Source: Roseofilum acuticapitatum BLCC-M154
GTDB lineage: Bacteria > Cyanobacteriota > Cyanobacteriia > Cyanobacteriales > Desertifilaceae
DNA length: 64,000 nucleotides
Reading direction: 5' to 3'
NCBI RefSeq assembly: GCF_030068475.1
Contig: NZ_JAQOSP010000116.1
Location: forward strand, 62,001 to 126,000
The translations under genes were made by a program, and so were the position numbers. Below the pieces are notes generated by a model. That model had not been told where the DNA came from and did not search any database. It was given only the letters and a program-made list of their open reading frames with translations. Of the stretch, positions 8,401 to 17,064 are shown piece by piece (position 1 is the first letter of the stretch; each line of letters opens with the position of its first letter).

Positions 8401-10497
8401 ATGGTGGAGACCAATCTCAAACCAAAGGAAACCAGTATGAGAGAGATTGAAGAGAATGACCCTTTACAACATCAACCGTTAGTTTCTAAACCAAAAAGCA
8501 AAATTTCGGGAGATCAATCTCTGAATCTATCTCAAGATATCCCCCTCAGATTACTGTTAGTGATTCCCTTTATTTTACAAATTGTAGGAGCAGTGGGATT
8601 AACGGGTTGGTTATCTTTACGCAATGGTCAACAAGCGGTGCGGGAAGTCACTTTACAGCTTAGGGATGAAGCTAGTGCTAGAATTAAGCAAAATTTAGAT
8701 GATTATTTAGAAGCACCTCGAATTATTGCTGAAGTCAATACTAATAGCTTAGAATTAGGACAATTAGATCCACAAGATTATTCCCGTTTAACTCGTGCTT
8801 TTTGGCGACAGAGAGATTTGTTTGCTCCCATTAAGGTTTCAGCGATTTATTTTGGTACGCAAGAGGGAGAATTTACGGGTTTAGGATTTCAAAACGATCA
8901 AACTTGGCAAGTGGGAAGAGCGGGTATAGAAACTGGGTTTCACTTTTATAGTTATGCCACAGATAGTCAAGGGAATCCCACTCAACTTTTACAACAGGGA
9001 AATGCCTATGATCCGAGGGTGCGTCCTTGGTACAAAAAAGCGGTAGATACTCAAGAGGCGACTTGGAGTGATGTTTATACAGATTTTAAGGAACCGCGAT
9101 TAAAAATAACGCTTGCTCAACCGGTTGTTGAGGAGTCTGGAGAATTGTGGGGAGTATTAGGAGTGGATTTTGTTTTATCTCATATTCGTACTTTTTTGCA
9201 AGCGATTAAAATTGGTGAGTCAGGAAAAACTTTTATTATGGATCGCTCTGGTTTTCTGGTGGCAACTTCTACGTCAGAATTGCCTTTTGTGATTAAACCA
9301 GAGACTGTGGAGCGCTTGCCAGCTATTGAGAGTGAGAATGGAGTGATTCAAAAAACTGCTTTATATTTGTACGATCGGTTTGGTGATTTAGAGAAGATTA
9401 GAACAGCGCAAAATTTAGAATTAAAGGTGGATCGGGAGCGATATTTTTTGCAAGTTTTGCCCTTTGAGCAAGGACAGAATTTAGATTGGTTGATTGTGGT
9501 GATGGTTCCAGAGTCGGATTTTATGGGACAAATTCATAAAAATACACAACGGACGATCGCTCTGTGTGTGATTTCCTTAGTGGTTGCTACGGGTTTTGGA
9601 TGGGTGAGTGCAAAGTGGATCACCGATCCGATTATGCAGTTAAGTGCGGGAAGTCGTCGGTTAGCAAGTGCTGCTCTAACACGCTGGAGCCATGGGAGTT
9701 TAGCGGAGAATGTGGAGGTTAAAGGGGTGGCTGAGTTAAAAATTTTGGCCCAATCGTTTAATCAAATGGCTAATCAGCTTCAAGCCTCGTTTACGGCTCT
9801 AGAAAAAAGTAATGAGGAATTGGAGTTACGGGTGGAAGAGAGAACGGCGGATTTGCGTCGAGAGCAGGAGAAATCGGAGACGCTGTTGTTAAATATTCTG
9901 CCGGAGGCGATCGCGAAACAACTGAAGCAGGAAACCCAGGCGATCGCAGAACATTTTGAATCGGTAACTATCTTGTTTTCAGATATTGTGGGTTTCACGT
10001 CTTTATCGTCTCGTATGGCTCCGATAAATTTAGTCAATTGGCTTAATGAGCTGTTCTCTAGTTTTGATTATTTAGCCGAGAAACATGGTTTGGAAAAAAT
10101 AAAAACTATTGGTGATTCTTATATGGTGGTAGGTGGTTTACCGGTTCCCCAAGCGGATCATCAAGCAATTATGGCTGCTATGGCCTTAGAAATGCAAGAT
10201 TGTATACAACAGTTTTGTTTGAAAAATGGGGAATCTATACAAATTCGCATTGGGATTCATACCGGGCCAGTGGTCGCTGGAGTGATTGGTGTGCGTAAGT
10301 TTAGTTATGATTTATGGGGTGATACGGTGAATGTGGCTTCCCGGATGGAGTCTTCGGGGATGCCGGGAAAAATTCAGGTGAGTGAGCAATTTTATCAGTG
10401 TCTTCAAGACCGGTTTGAGTTTGAAGAACGGGGGATTATTTCGGTTAAAGGGAAGGGGAAGATGAAAACCTACTGGTTGGCAGGGGTAATGAGTTAG
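8401..10497 (+). CDS. Membrane adenylate cyclase, class III, with dCache sensor and HAMP
   Basis: The 698-residue protein has a membrane segment near residues 50-70, an extracytoplasmic dCache-like region (LRDEASARIKQNLDDYLEAP, VRPWYKKAVDTQEATWSDVY, LWGVLGVDFVLSHI), a second membrane segment near 380-400, a HAMP/coiled-coil linker and a class III cyclase domain from about 520. Metal-binding residues are in ILFSDIVGFT and the second aspartate is in IKTIGDSYMVVGG. The purine-selecting pair is K (EKIKTIGD) and D (YDLWGDTVN), which predicts ATP as substrate. It should make cAMP in response to a periplasmic small molecule. No effector gene is adjacent. Confidence 0.93.
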   Translation: MVETNLKPKETSMREIEENDPLQHQPLVSKPKSKISGDQSLNLSQDIPLRLLLVIPFILQIVGAVGLTGWLSLRNGQQAVREVTLQLRDEASARIKQNLDDYLEAPRIIAEVNTNSLELGQLDPQDYSRLTRAFWRQRDLFAPIKVSAIYFGTQEGEFTGLGFQNDQTWQVGRAGIETGFHFYSYATDSQGNPTQLLQQGNAYDPRVRPWYKKAVDTQEATWSDVYTDFKEPRLKITLAQPVVEESGELWGVLGVDFVLSHIRTFLQAIKIGESGKTFIMDRSGFLVATSTSELPFVIKPETVERLPAIESENGVIQKTALYLYDRFGDLEKIRTAQNLELKVDRERYFLQVLPFEQGQNLDWLIVVMVPESDFMGQIHKNTQRTIALCVISLVVATGFGWVSAKWITDPIMQLSAGSRRLASAALTRWSHGSLAENVEVKGVAELKILAQSFNQMANQLQASFTALEKSNEELELRVEERTADLRREQEKSETLLLNILPEAIAKQLKQETQAIAEHFESVTILFSDIVGFTSLSSRMAPINLVNWLNELFSSFDYLAEKHGLEKIKTIGDSYMVVGGLPVPQADHQAIMAAMALEMQDCIQQFCLKNGESIQIRIGIHTGPVVAGVIGVRKFSYDLWGDTVNVASRMESSGMPGKIQVSEQFYQCLQDRFEFEERGIISVKGKGKMKTYWLAGVMS

Positions 10498-10591
10498 GAT
10501 TAAAAACCTTATCTCCCTATCTCCCCATCCCCCCATTATGTAAAAATGGTAGATGTGCAAAATTGATGATCCGAATTAGATCGTAGTTAAG

Positions 10592-11242
10592 ATGACTCAA
10601 ACCACCAACGCCCGTGACCTTTTCCAAAGTGCTTACGAAAATCGTTATACCTGGGATGACCCGTTTCCCGGAATGAGTGCTGAGATTGATGTTGAACAAG
10701 GCAATGAAATCTATAGCGGTTCTATTCAGATTAACCGAGATCTGACGATTGAAGTTTCGGGGATTGAGAATGAGACGGTGAAAAAATCGGTGGAAACCCA
10801 ACTGAAGGATATCATTACCCATCGTAAACGTAGTCCTTTTGAGGATACCCATGGTAAAAATAGTTTTACTCTGGGAGAAAGGGATGATACGGGAGCGGTG
10901 GAGATCCAGGTTTCTGGTGCAGCTATGGGTTCAGAATATAAAGTGCGCGATCGCACGATTTGCTATGTCAAACGGGTGGTCGGTCAAATGACCTTTTATA
11001 TTGATACCCATGAAACCTTGGATACAGGCAAGGGCTATCTACCCACCCGTTATGATGCTGTGTTTCGCAAGACGGAAACGGGGGAGTTAATTCAGCAGGT
11101 GCAATTTGAAGACCGCTATCAACTCGTTGGTGATTATTTTATGCTCACCCATCAAACCCTGCATACGGAACGGCCAGAGGAAAAGGTGACGACCCAGTTT
11201 ACTTATTCCAAGATTAAACTGTTGGAGCCGAGTCTGGTTTAG
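10592..11242 (+). CDS. DUF3386 family protein
   Basis: A 216-residue soluble protein starting MTQTTNARDLFQSAYENRYTW, with the DUF3386 pattern (FPGMSAEIDV, then GAVEIQVSGAAMGSEYKVRD, then TRYDAVFRKTETGEL). The family is nearly confined to cyanobacteria and plant plastids and has no established function. The predicted fold is beta-rich, resembling lipid- or ligand-carrier barrels; this is inference. There is no signal peptide. It lies between the cyclase and the Nfu gene in the same direction, but the spacing gives no strong operon evidence. Confidence 0.8.
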   Translation: MTQTTNARDLFQSAYENRYTWDDPFPGMSAEIDVEQGNEIYSGSIQINRDLTIEVSGIENETVKKSVETQLKDIITHRKRSPFEDTHGKNSFTLGERDDTGAVEIQVSGAAMGSEYKVRDRTICYVKRVVGQMTFYIDTHETLDTGKGYLPTRYDAVFRKTETGELIQQVQFEDRYQLVGDYFMLTHQTLHTERPEEKVTTQFTYSKIKLLEPSLV

Positions 11243-11316
11243 GGCGATCGCCGAATTTCATTAATCGCGTTAGGATAATTGAAAGCATTTGAAGTCCATT
11301 GTGGTGAATAAAACCT

Positions 11317-11571
11317 ATGTCTAGCACTTTAACCCCTCCCCTGGAACTAACCCCGGATAATGTAGAAGCCGTTTTAGATGACCTCCGTCCCTACCTGATG
11401 GCTGATGGGGGAAATGTGGAACTGAGCGAAATTGATGGCCCCATTGTGAAATTGCGTTTACAAGGTGCTTGTGGCTCTTGTCCGAGTTCGGCAATGACGC
11501 TAAAAATGGGAATTGAACGCCGTTTGCGCGAATTTATTCCGGAAATTGCTGAAGTTGAACAGGTTCTCTAG
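11317..11571 (+). CDS. NifU C-terminal (Nfu-type) iron-sulfur scaffold protein
   Basis: The 84-residue protein consists only of the Nfu domain. The CxxC motif is in [16 protein letters not shown], and the start ([22 protein letters not shown]) matches cyanobacterial and plastid Nfu proteins. The CxxC cysteines bridge a labile cluster between two subunits that is passed to apo-targets, photosystem I being the best-known destination in cyanobacteria. The size matches the short cyanobacterial form. It appears to be a single-gene unit. Confidence 0.93.
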   Translation: MSSTLTPPLELTPDNVEAVLDDLRPYLMADGGNVELSEIDGPIVKLRLQGACGSCPSSAMTLKMGIERRLREFIPEIAEVEQVL

Positions 11572-11683
11572 GGCTGGTAATGGGCCGTGATTGTAGGGGT
11601 GGGTCTAAAACTCATCCCTACTGGTGAATTGATTATTGAGCCTAGATGCTTGATAATTATGGTTTTCCTGTTTAGGTTGGTTT

Positions 11684-12973
11684 ATGATGCTCTCTGTTCG
11701 TCGCAAGTCGTTTTGGGTATGGATGGCGATCGCCTTTTGTCTCACTTGGCTGATCAGTTGTGGCACTCCCCAACCCAAGGATTCTGCTTCCGGGGAAGTG
11801 GAGTTCTGGACGATGCAATTGCAACCTAAGTTTACGGATTATTTTAATACCCTAATTGCTGAGTTTGAGGCTCAAAATCCTGGAGTGACTATTCGTTGGG
11901 TGGATGTGCCTTGGGCGGCAATGGAGAGTAAGATTTTAACGGCAGTAGCGGCGCAAACAGCTCCGGATGTGGTCAACTTGAATCCCAATTTTGCCTCGAC
12001 CTTGGCGGCTCGTCAAGCTTGGTTGCCTTTAGAAGATCGCATGAGTGAGGGCGATCGCAACCTCTATTTACCGGGAATTTGGAAAGCCAATACCCTCAAG
12101 GAGATGACATTCGGTTTACCCTGGTATCTGACGACCCGGATCGTCCTCCATAATCAATCGATTTTACAGTCAGCAGCCATTACCGAACCCCCGAAAACCT
12201 ATGCCGAACTAGCACAAGTTGCCCAACAAGTCAAGGAAAAAACCGGAAAATTTGCCTTTTTTGTTACTTTTGTGCCTGAAGATTCCTCGGAAGTCCTAGA
12301 GTCGATGGTACAAATGGGGGTAACGTTAGTCGATGAGCAAGGAAAAGCCGCGTTTAATACCCCTGAAGGAAAAGCCGCCTTTGAATACTGGGTTGATTTA
12401 TACCAAAAAGGTTGGTTACCCAGGGAAGTGCTAACCCAGGGACATCGGCGAGCGATTGAGCTGTACCAAGCAGGGGAAGTAGCCCTATTATTTTCCGGGC
12501 CAGAATTTATGAATGCGATCGCCACCAATGCCCCCACCATCGCCGAAGTGACCCAAAGTTCTCCGCAAATCACCGGAAGCACGGGTAAAATCAACGTCGC
12601 CGTCATGAACCTAGTCATCCCCCGTCAAACCGATCAACCCGAAAACGCCCTCAAATTCGCCCTCTTCGTCACCAACCCCGAAAATCAGCTTGCCTTTGCC
12701 CAAGCTGCCAATGTCTTACCCTCTACGGTAGAATCCGTACAAGAGTATCAAACCCAACTTAAATCCACCGCCCAATCTACTCCCCTAGAAACTGCCCGCT
12801 TGATCGGCTCCCAACAATTGGACTCAGCAGAAGTGTTAATTCCCGCCATGAAAGGACTAACCGAGTTAAAAGCAGCCATTTACGACAATCTACAAGGGGC
12901 AATGTTAGGGGAAAAAACAGTGGATCAAGCCCTATCAGACGCAGCCGAAACCTGGAATAGTATGAGTTTTTAG
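11684..12973 (+). CDS. Extracellular solute-binding lipoprotein, family 1 (sugar ABC type)
   Basis: The 429-residue precursor has a hydrophobic signal and a lipobox LISC at about residues 25-28, so the mature protein is probably lipid-anchored. The body has family-1 binding-protein features (FNTLIAEFEAQNPGVTIRWVDVPW, then APDVVNLNPNFASTLA, then GEVALLFSGPEFM). These proteins deliver sugars or polyols to an ABC permease. No permease or ATPase gene is adjacent, so the partner must be encoded elsewhere. Two ATGs lie at the start; the first is used. Confidence 0.88.
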   Translation: MMLSVRRKSFWVWMAIAFCLTWLISCGTPQPKDSASGEVEFWTMQLQPKFTDYFNTLIAEFEAQNPGVTIRWVDVPWAAMESKILTAVAAQTAPDVVNLNPNFASTLAARQAWLPLEDRMSEGDRNLYLPGIWKANTLKEMTFGLPWYLTTRIVLHNQSILQSAAITEPPKTYAELAQVAQQVKEKTGKFAFFVTFVPEDSSEVLESMVQMGVTLVDEQGKAAFNTPEGKAAFEYWVDLYQKGWLPREVLTQGHRRAIELYQAGEVALLFSGPEFMNAIATNAPTIAEVTQSSPQITGSTGKINVAVMNLVIPRQTDQPENALKFALFVTNPENQLAFAQAANVLPSTVESVQEYQTQLKSTAQSTPLETARLIGSQQLDSAEVLIPAMKGLTELKAAIYDNLQGAMLGEKTVDQALSDAAETWNSMSF

Positions 12974-13004
12974 GGCTATGCCATAAGAGTCTCAGGGGAT
13001 TGCC

Positions 13005-13031
13005 AGGCTACCCACCCCCAACGATGGTGAC
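13005..13031 (-). pseudogene. Orphan copy of the thiS 3' end
   Basis: On the minus strand this stretch reads VTIVGGG-stop plus the following bases. It matches the end of the intact thiS (14553-14579) at 25 of 27 positions. No upstream thiS sequence remains, and similarity stops sharply on both sides. Confidence 0.5.
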
Positions 13032-13116
13032 AATAATGCCGCTAGGATTACTGATTTATTCTCCGCGCAAAAATAGGTAAATTTGACGATCCTCGTAAGA
13101 TTGAGAAACAATCACC

Positions 13117-14229
13117 ATGGAAAACGATAAAATCCAATCCTTGTCAGTATCCTCTGCACTCTTAGCGCTTACCGCTACCGTTGGACTGAGTGCGATCGCC
13201 GCCCCCGTACAAGCAGGTACAATCCGTCACGATCGCTCCGACTCCCAATATCGCAATCTGGCTAACTTATTTCCCAGCGTCGGCTATCTCAGTGCCCGCA
13301 ACTCCAGCAGTAGTTGGGGATGTTCGGGAACACTCATTGGCTCCAGATATGTCATGACCGCCGCCCACTGTGTCGAAAATGGCTCATACATGAATCAAGG
13401 CACATTCTGGGTAGGCAATAATCGTTATTCTGTCACCGGATTAACCGCTCATAGAGATTGGTTTGCAACCGGTCGCAATTTCGCCTTGGGTAATGACATA
13501 GCCCTTCTGGCCTTATCTGAATCCGTCAGGGGAGTTAATGCGGCTTCACTTTATACTGGTTTTGATGAAGATATAAGTTTGGGCACTTATGTTGGTTATG
13601 GTCAAAGCGGTAACGGTTTGACGGGAGCTATTTCTAACGGTGGAACCAAGCGAGCTGGACAAAATGTCATTGGCACGGGTAATCGACTAGGATACAGTAC
13701 CAATCTTTTAGTCTCTGACTTTGACGACCCTGGTACTAGCAGATGGTGGGACTCCTTAAGCCAACCCCTCGATTTAGAATATCAGCTTGCCAAAGGCGAT
13801 AGCGGTGGGGGTTTATTTATTAATGGTCGAGTTGCAGGCGTTCATTCCTTTATCAGTTCCCGTGATGGTAATACCAATGCCAGCTACAGGGACTACTCTG
13901 CTTCTACCCGTGTTTCCACCAAGAAAAACTGGATTTGGGGAGGATTAAACGCTCTCGGCAAATTTTTTGGAGGGTCTACAGTCGCTGAGTCTAATCCTAG
14001 TGTACCCGCCCCTGCTGCGGCTCCCCCTGGTGGCTCCTTGATTCCCTCTCTAATGGAGCTTAACCCAGAATATAACTACTTTGATCCGAACCATAGAATC
14101 CGTGTTCTTGAGGATACAGGTTTTTACGCCGATCGCGCAGATGTCCCAGAACCGAGCAGTCTTTTCGGGTTGGGCTTAGTCGGTGCATTCCTTGTCAAAC
14201 TCCGGTTCCGTTCAGCAGGTAAAAAGTAA
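13117..14229 (+). CDS. Secreted trypsin-like serine protease with PEP-CTERM signal
   Basis: The 370-residue precursor has a signal peptide ending near APVQA. The catalytic triad is His in MTAAHC (about 86), Asp in GNDIALLAL (about 126) and Ser in KGDSGGGLF (about 229). The C-terminus carries VPEPSSLFGLGLVGAFLV followed by basic residues, a PEP-CTERM sorting tail with VPEP, one membrane helix and an RFRSAGKK end. The protein should be exported and then processed by an exosortase; no exosortase gene is in the window. A proline/alanine-rich linker (about 295-310) separates protease and tail. Substrates are unknown. Confidence 0.92.
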   Translation: MENDKIQSLSVSSALLALTATVGLSAIAAPVQAGTIRHDRSDSQYRNLANLFPSVGYLSARNSSSSWGCSGTLIGSRYVMTAAHCVENGSYMNQGTFWVGNNRYSVTGLTAHRDWFATGRNFALGNDIALLALSESVRGVNAASLYTGFDEDISLGTYVGYGQSGNGLTGAISNGGTKRAGQNVIGTGNRLGYSTNLLVSDFDDPGTSRWWDSLSQPLDLEYQLAKGDSGGGLFINGRVAGVHSFISSRDGNTNASYRDYSASTRVSTKKNWIWGGLNALGKFFGGSTVAESNPSVPAPAAAPPGGSLIPSLMELNPEYNYFDPNHRIRVLEDTGFYADRADVPEPSSLFGLGLVGAFLVKLRFRSAGKK

Positions 14230-14555
14230 TCTTCTTGCTCGATTAAGAAGTCAGCCATAGAGCTACAGAACATTACTCAGGGTGGAATATCATCTTCCAC
14301 CTCCTGTTCCTGCTGGCTTCAGATTGACCATAGCCAAAAACCCTTCAACTGGGCCAGGCCAGTTAATTTTTTTTGTCTAATGGTGTTGAGGGTGGGCAGG
14401 GTCTACTTGTAGAATTGGAATAATATTGCAGTCTTCTCCTGCCCACCTTGCTGATATAGATTAATTGATTACCCGGACTTAATACTATTCGGCTTTTTGA
14501 GTCACTTCTGCTGCTTAACTGATCCCCGTAGTAAAAACACAGTTAACCGGATAGG
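14230..14555. other. Convergent intergenic region, protease / thiS
   Basis: About 325 bases between two convergent stops. It holds a hairpin (GGTGGAA-TATCATC-TTCCACC, 14281-14301) and a rho-independent terminator (14347-14374). The remainder up to thiS shows nothing I recognise. Confidence 0.6.
14347..14374 (+). terminator. Rho-independent terminator after the PEP-CTERM protease
   Basis: AACTGG-GCCAGG-CCAGTT forms a stem-loop followed by AA and an eight-T run on the plus strand, about 120 bases after the protease stop. Confidence 0.7.
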
Positions 14556-14771
14556 CTACCCACCGCCGACGATGGTGACGATTTCCAGGCGATCGCCCTC
14601 TTTCATCTCAGTTGTATCCCAAAACTGGCGATGGAGGATTTCCCCGTTATACTCCACCGCCACCAAGCGCGGATTTAAGTCTATGGATTCCAAGAACTGG
14701 GGCAAACTCATGCCGATGGCACAAGTTCGGGATTCCCCATTCACCTGTAAGGTGACTTCTGTCATGCTCAA
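14556..14771 (-). CDS. thiS: Sulfur carrier protein ThiS
   Basis: The 71-residue ubiquitin-like protein ends VTIVGGG. The C-terminal Gly-Gly is thiocarboxylated and donates sulfur to thiazole in thiamine synthesis; a glycine-rich end of this kind is the family signature. The start MSMTEVTLQVNGE overlaps the thiE stop by four bases (ATGA), so the two are translationally coupled. The last gene partners (thiG, thiF) are not in the window. Confidence 0.95.
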   Translation of the reverse strand: MSMTEVTLQVNGESRTCAIGMSLPQFLESIDLNPRLVAVEYNGEILHRQFWDTTEMKEGDRLEIVTIVGGG

Positions 14772-15877
14772 CCCCTCCCGACTTGAGTATTTTGAATCGC
14801 TTTCATGGTTTCCATCCGCACCAATTGGGAGAGGAAATATTGAGTCACTAAGGTGGGTTGTTCGGCTTCCATAATCGCTCGCACTACGGCAATACGATTA
14901 GCGCCTGACTCTAGCACCTCATTAAAATTATTCACATCGATACCACCGATCGCAAACCAGGGAATGGGACAATGTTGGGCCGCATAGCGCACATACTCAT
15001 GGCCAGCCGCCGCCTTATTGGGTTTCGTCGGCGTAGCAAACACCGGCCCAACGCCCACATAATCAGCACCTTCGGCGATCGCCCGTTTCATCTCTTCCGG
15101 GTTCGTCGTCGAGCGGCCGATGATTTTCTGGGGGCCCAATAGTTCCCGCGCCACAGCAATAGGCAGATCCTGTTGTCCCAGATGGACTCCATCCGCATCC
15201 ACTGCCAACGCCAAATCTACCCGGTCATTAATCAAGAATAAAGCACCATAGCGATCGCACAATTGGCGCAAACTCTGAGCCAAAGCAAAACGCTCCCCAT
15301 CCTCAGTATTCTTATCCCGATATTGAATCAGCTTCAGCCCCCCTTGCAGAGCCGCCTCCACCACCTCCAACAACTCCGGCATCGGAGAAGTCACCAAATA
15401 TAACTGAGCCTCCAAAAGCTGCTGATGGCGACCATAGGCCATGAGCTGGCTCTCCAGGGTATACACCCGATAGCGCATTTGCTTACACACCCGTCCCATC
15501 TGCCGGTCTTCCAGTTTCCCATACTCCTCCAGAACCCGCAGCGCCTCCTCAACCCGGCACAAATTCGCCTGGAGCAACTGATGAATCGTTCCCCGATACT
15601 CTTCCCGCTCATGGGTTAACTGGGTTCCCGGATCGTCCGGCGTATTCCGCGCTGCCCGAATTTCCGCCGTATGCCATTGGGCCAATTCCTGGCGCAACCG
15701 CTTACACTCCTCCGTCAGATCCGGATTATTCAACCCAAACCGACACCACTCCTCAATAATCCGCAGTCCTTCTCTGGCGCGGTCTAGATTAGCATCCAAA
15801 ATGCGATAAATTACAGATTTTCCCATAACGTGACCGTTGTATAGCTCCGCCATTACCCCGTTTTGATGATTGACCAT
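14768..15877 (-). CDS. thiE: Thiamine phosphate synthase with N-terminal cyanobacterial domain
   Basis: About 369 residues. Roughly the first 140 (YRILDANLDRAREGLRIIEE onward) are the helical domain fused to ThiE in cyanobacteria. The C-terminal ThiE barrel has LKLIQYRDKN, DGVHLGQQDLP, IIGRSTTNPEE, YVGVGPVFATPTKP and FAIGGID, which bind pyrophosphate and the HMP-PP and thiazole substrates. It couples HMP-PP and thiazole phosphate to thiamine phosphate. Several starts are possible; I choose ATG 15877 because AGGA lies seven bases before it. A TTG at 15928 and ATGs at 15853 and 15826 are alternatives. Confidence 0.92.
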   Translation of the reverse strand: MVNHQNGVMAELYNGHVMGKSVIYRILDANLDRAREGLRIIEEWCRFGLNNPDLTEECKRLRQELAQWHTAEIRAARNTPDDPGTQLTHEREEYRGTIHQLLQANLCRVEEALRVLEEYGKLEDRQMGRVCKQMRYRVYTLESQLMAYGRHQQLLEAQLYLVTSPMPELLEVVEAALQGGLKLIQYRDKNTEDGERFALAQSLRQLCDRYGALFLINDRVDLALAVDADGVHLGQQDLPIAVARELLGPQKIIGRSTTNPEEMKRAIAEGADYVGVGPVFATPTKPNKAAAGHEYVRYAAQHCPIPWFAIGGIDVNNFNEVLESGANRIAVVRAIMEAEQPTLVTQYFLSQLVRMETMKAIQNTQVGRG

Positions 15878-16093
15878 TAGGATATCCTGCCATATAGTGC
15901 TTTCCACTGGTAATAGGTGAGCTGTCAACTCTCAATCTTAATGGCATCTCCCAAGGAGCGATCGCCCCGTCATGCAGAGCATTCTTGATCACAGAGTAGC
16001 AAAGAGTACCTAGACTAAGAAACCGTAGCCTAATTATGGTATGCTCAAAAACTGGAGACTTTCCCATCCTGTGTAAAACGTCCTGTAATTCCT

Positions 16094-16798
16094 ATGACCC
16101 TGGCAGAAGAGAAAAACCTAGTAGACGATAAGACCATCGTCAAAGACTACTTTAACCAAACCGGTTTTGACCGATGGCGGAAAATTTACGGTACAGAAGA
16201 GGTTAACCGCGTCCAACTTGATATCCGTAAAGGCCATCAACAAACCGTTGATACAGTTCTAGACTGGTTAAAAGCAGATAATAACCTCAAGGAACTGTCC
16301 ATCTGTGATGCTGGGTGTGGAGTCGGCAGCCTCAGTATTCCCCTAGCTCAAGCGGGTGCTAAAGTATTTGCCAGTGATATCTCGGAAAAAATGGTGGGAG
16401 AAGCACAAACTCGCGCTCAAAACGTTTTAGGCAATTTGGATAATATTCAATTTACTGCCCAAGATTTAGAGAAACTCGAAGGTGAATATCATAGTGTAAT
16501 TTGCCTGGATGTGCTAATTCATTATCCCCAAGAAAAAGCCGATGAAATGATTGGTCATCTCTGCTCTTTAGCCCAATCACGGGTCATCCTCAGTTTCGCC
16601 CCGAAAACCTGTGCTTTGGCGATTTTGAAGAAAATTGGCAGCTTTTTCCCCGGCCCTTCTAAGACAACTCGTGCTTACATGCACAAGGAGAAAGATGTGA
16701 TTGCCAGTTTAGAGAAATATGGCTTTAAGGTTGAGCGCAATGCCATGACGAAAACCCGCTTTTATTTCTCTCGTATTTTAGAAGCAACTCGTTCTTAG
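16094..16798 (+). CDS. chlM: Magnesium-protoporphyrin IX O-methyltransferase
   Basis: The 234-residue SAM-dependent methyltransferase transfers methyl to the ring-C propionate of Mg-protoporphyrin IX in chlorophyll synthesis, following Mg chelatase. The SAM loop is DAGCGVGSLS near residue 72. Family-specific segments are DYFNQTGFDRWRKIYG at the N-terminus and ILSFAPKTCALAILKKIG in the C-terminal half. Length and start fit cyanobacterial ChlM (BchM). It is monocistronic here, starting 140-odd bases from the divergent thiE upstream region. Confidence 0.96.
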   Translation: MTLAEEKNLVDDKTIVKDYFNQTGFDRWRKIYGTEEVNRVQLDIRKGHQQTVDTVLDWLKADNNLKELSICDAGCGVGSLSIPLAQAGAKVFASDISEKMVGEAQTRAQNVLGNLDNIQFTAQDLEKLEGEYHSVICLDVLIHYPQEKADEMIGHLCSLAQSRVILSFAPKTCALAILKKIGSFFPGPSKTTRAYMHKEKDVIASLEKYGFKVERNAMTKTRFYFSRILEATRS

Positions 16799-17064
16799 AG
16801 TGGTTTTATCCCCCAAAATTTCCCTTTCTAAGGTAGATTTTGGGGATGAATTCTATGGTTTAAACTGTAGACATTGTGATGGGTTGGGGTTGAAAGTCCA
16901 GAATAGGGGAGCCAAACTTTTCCCAAAAACGACCTTAAGAAGACTAGCGGCAGGAAAATCACCTAATTGTGGATCAACAGGCCCTAAAACAGCATTTTCA
17001 TCCATAACAATTTCAAATGAGATAATCAACCTTAACCCCAAATTCCCCATTCCCCCGCTCAAAC

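Noticed and set aside
16853-17062. 69-codon minus frame between chlM and the DGQHR gene
   Set aside because: No recognisable domain and no homologous start; it lies in a gap and could be chance. I could not tie it to any family.
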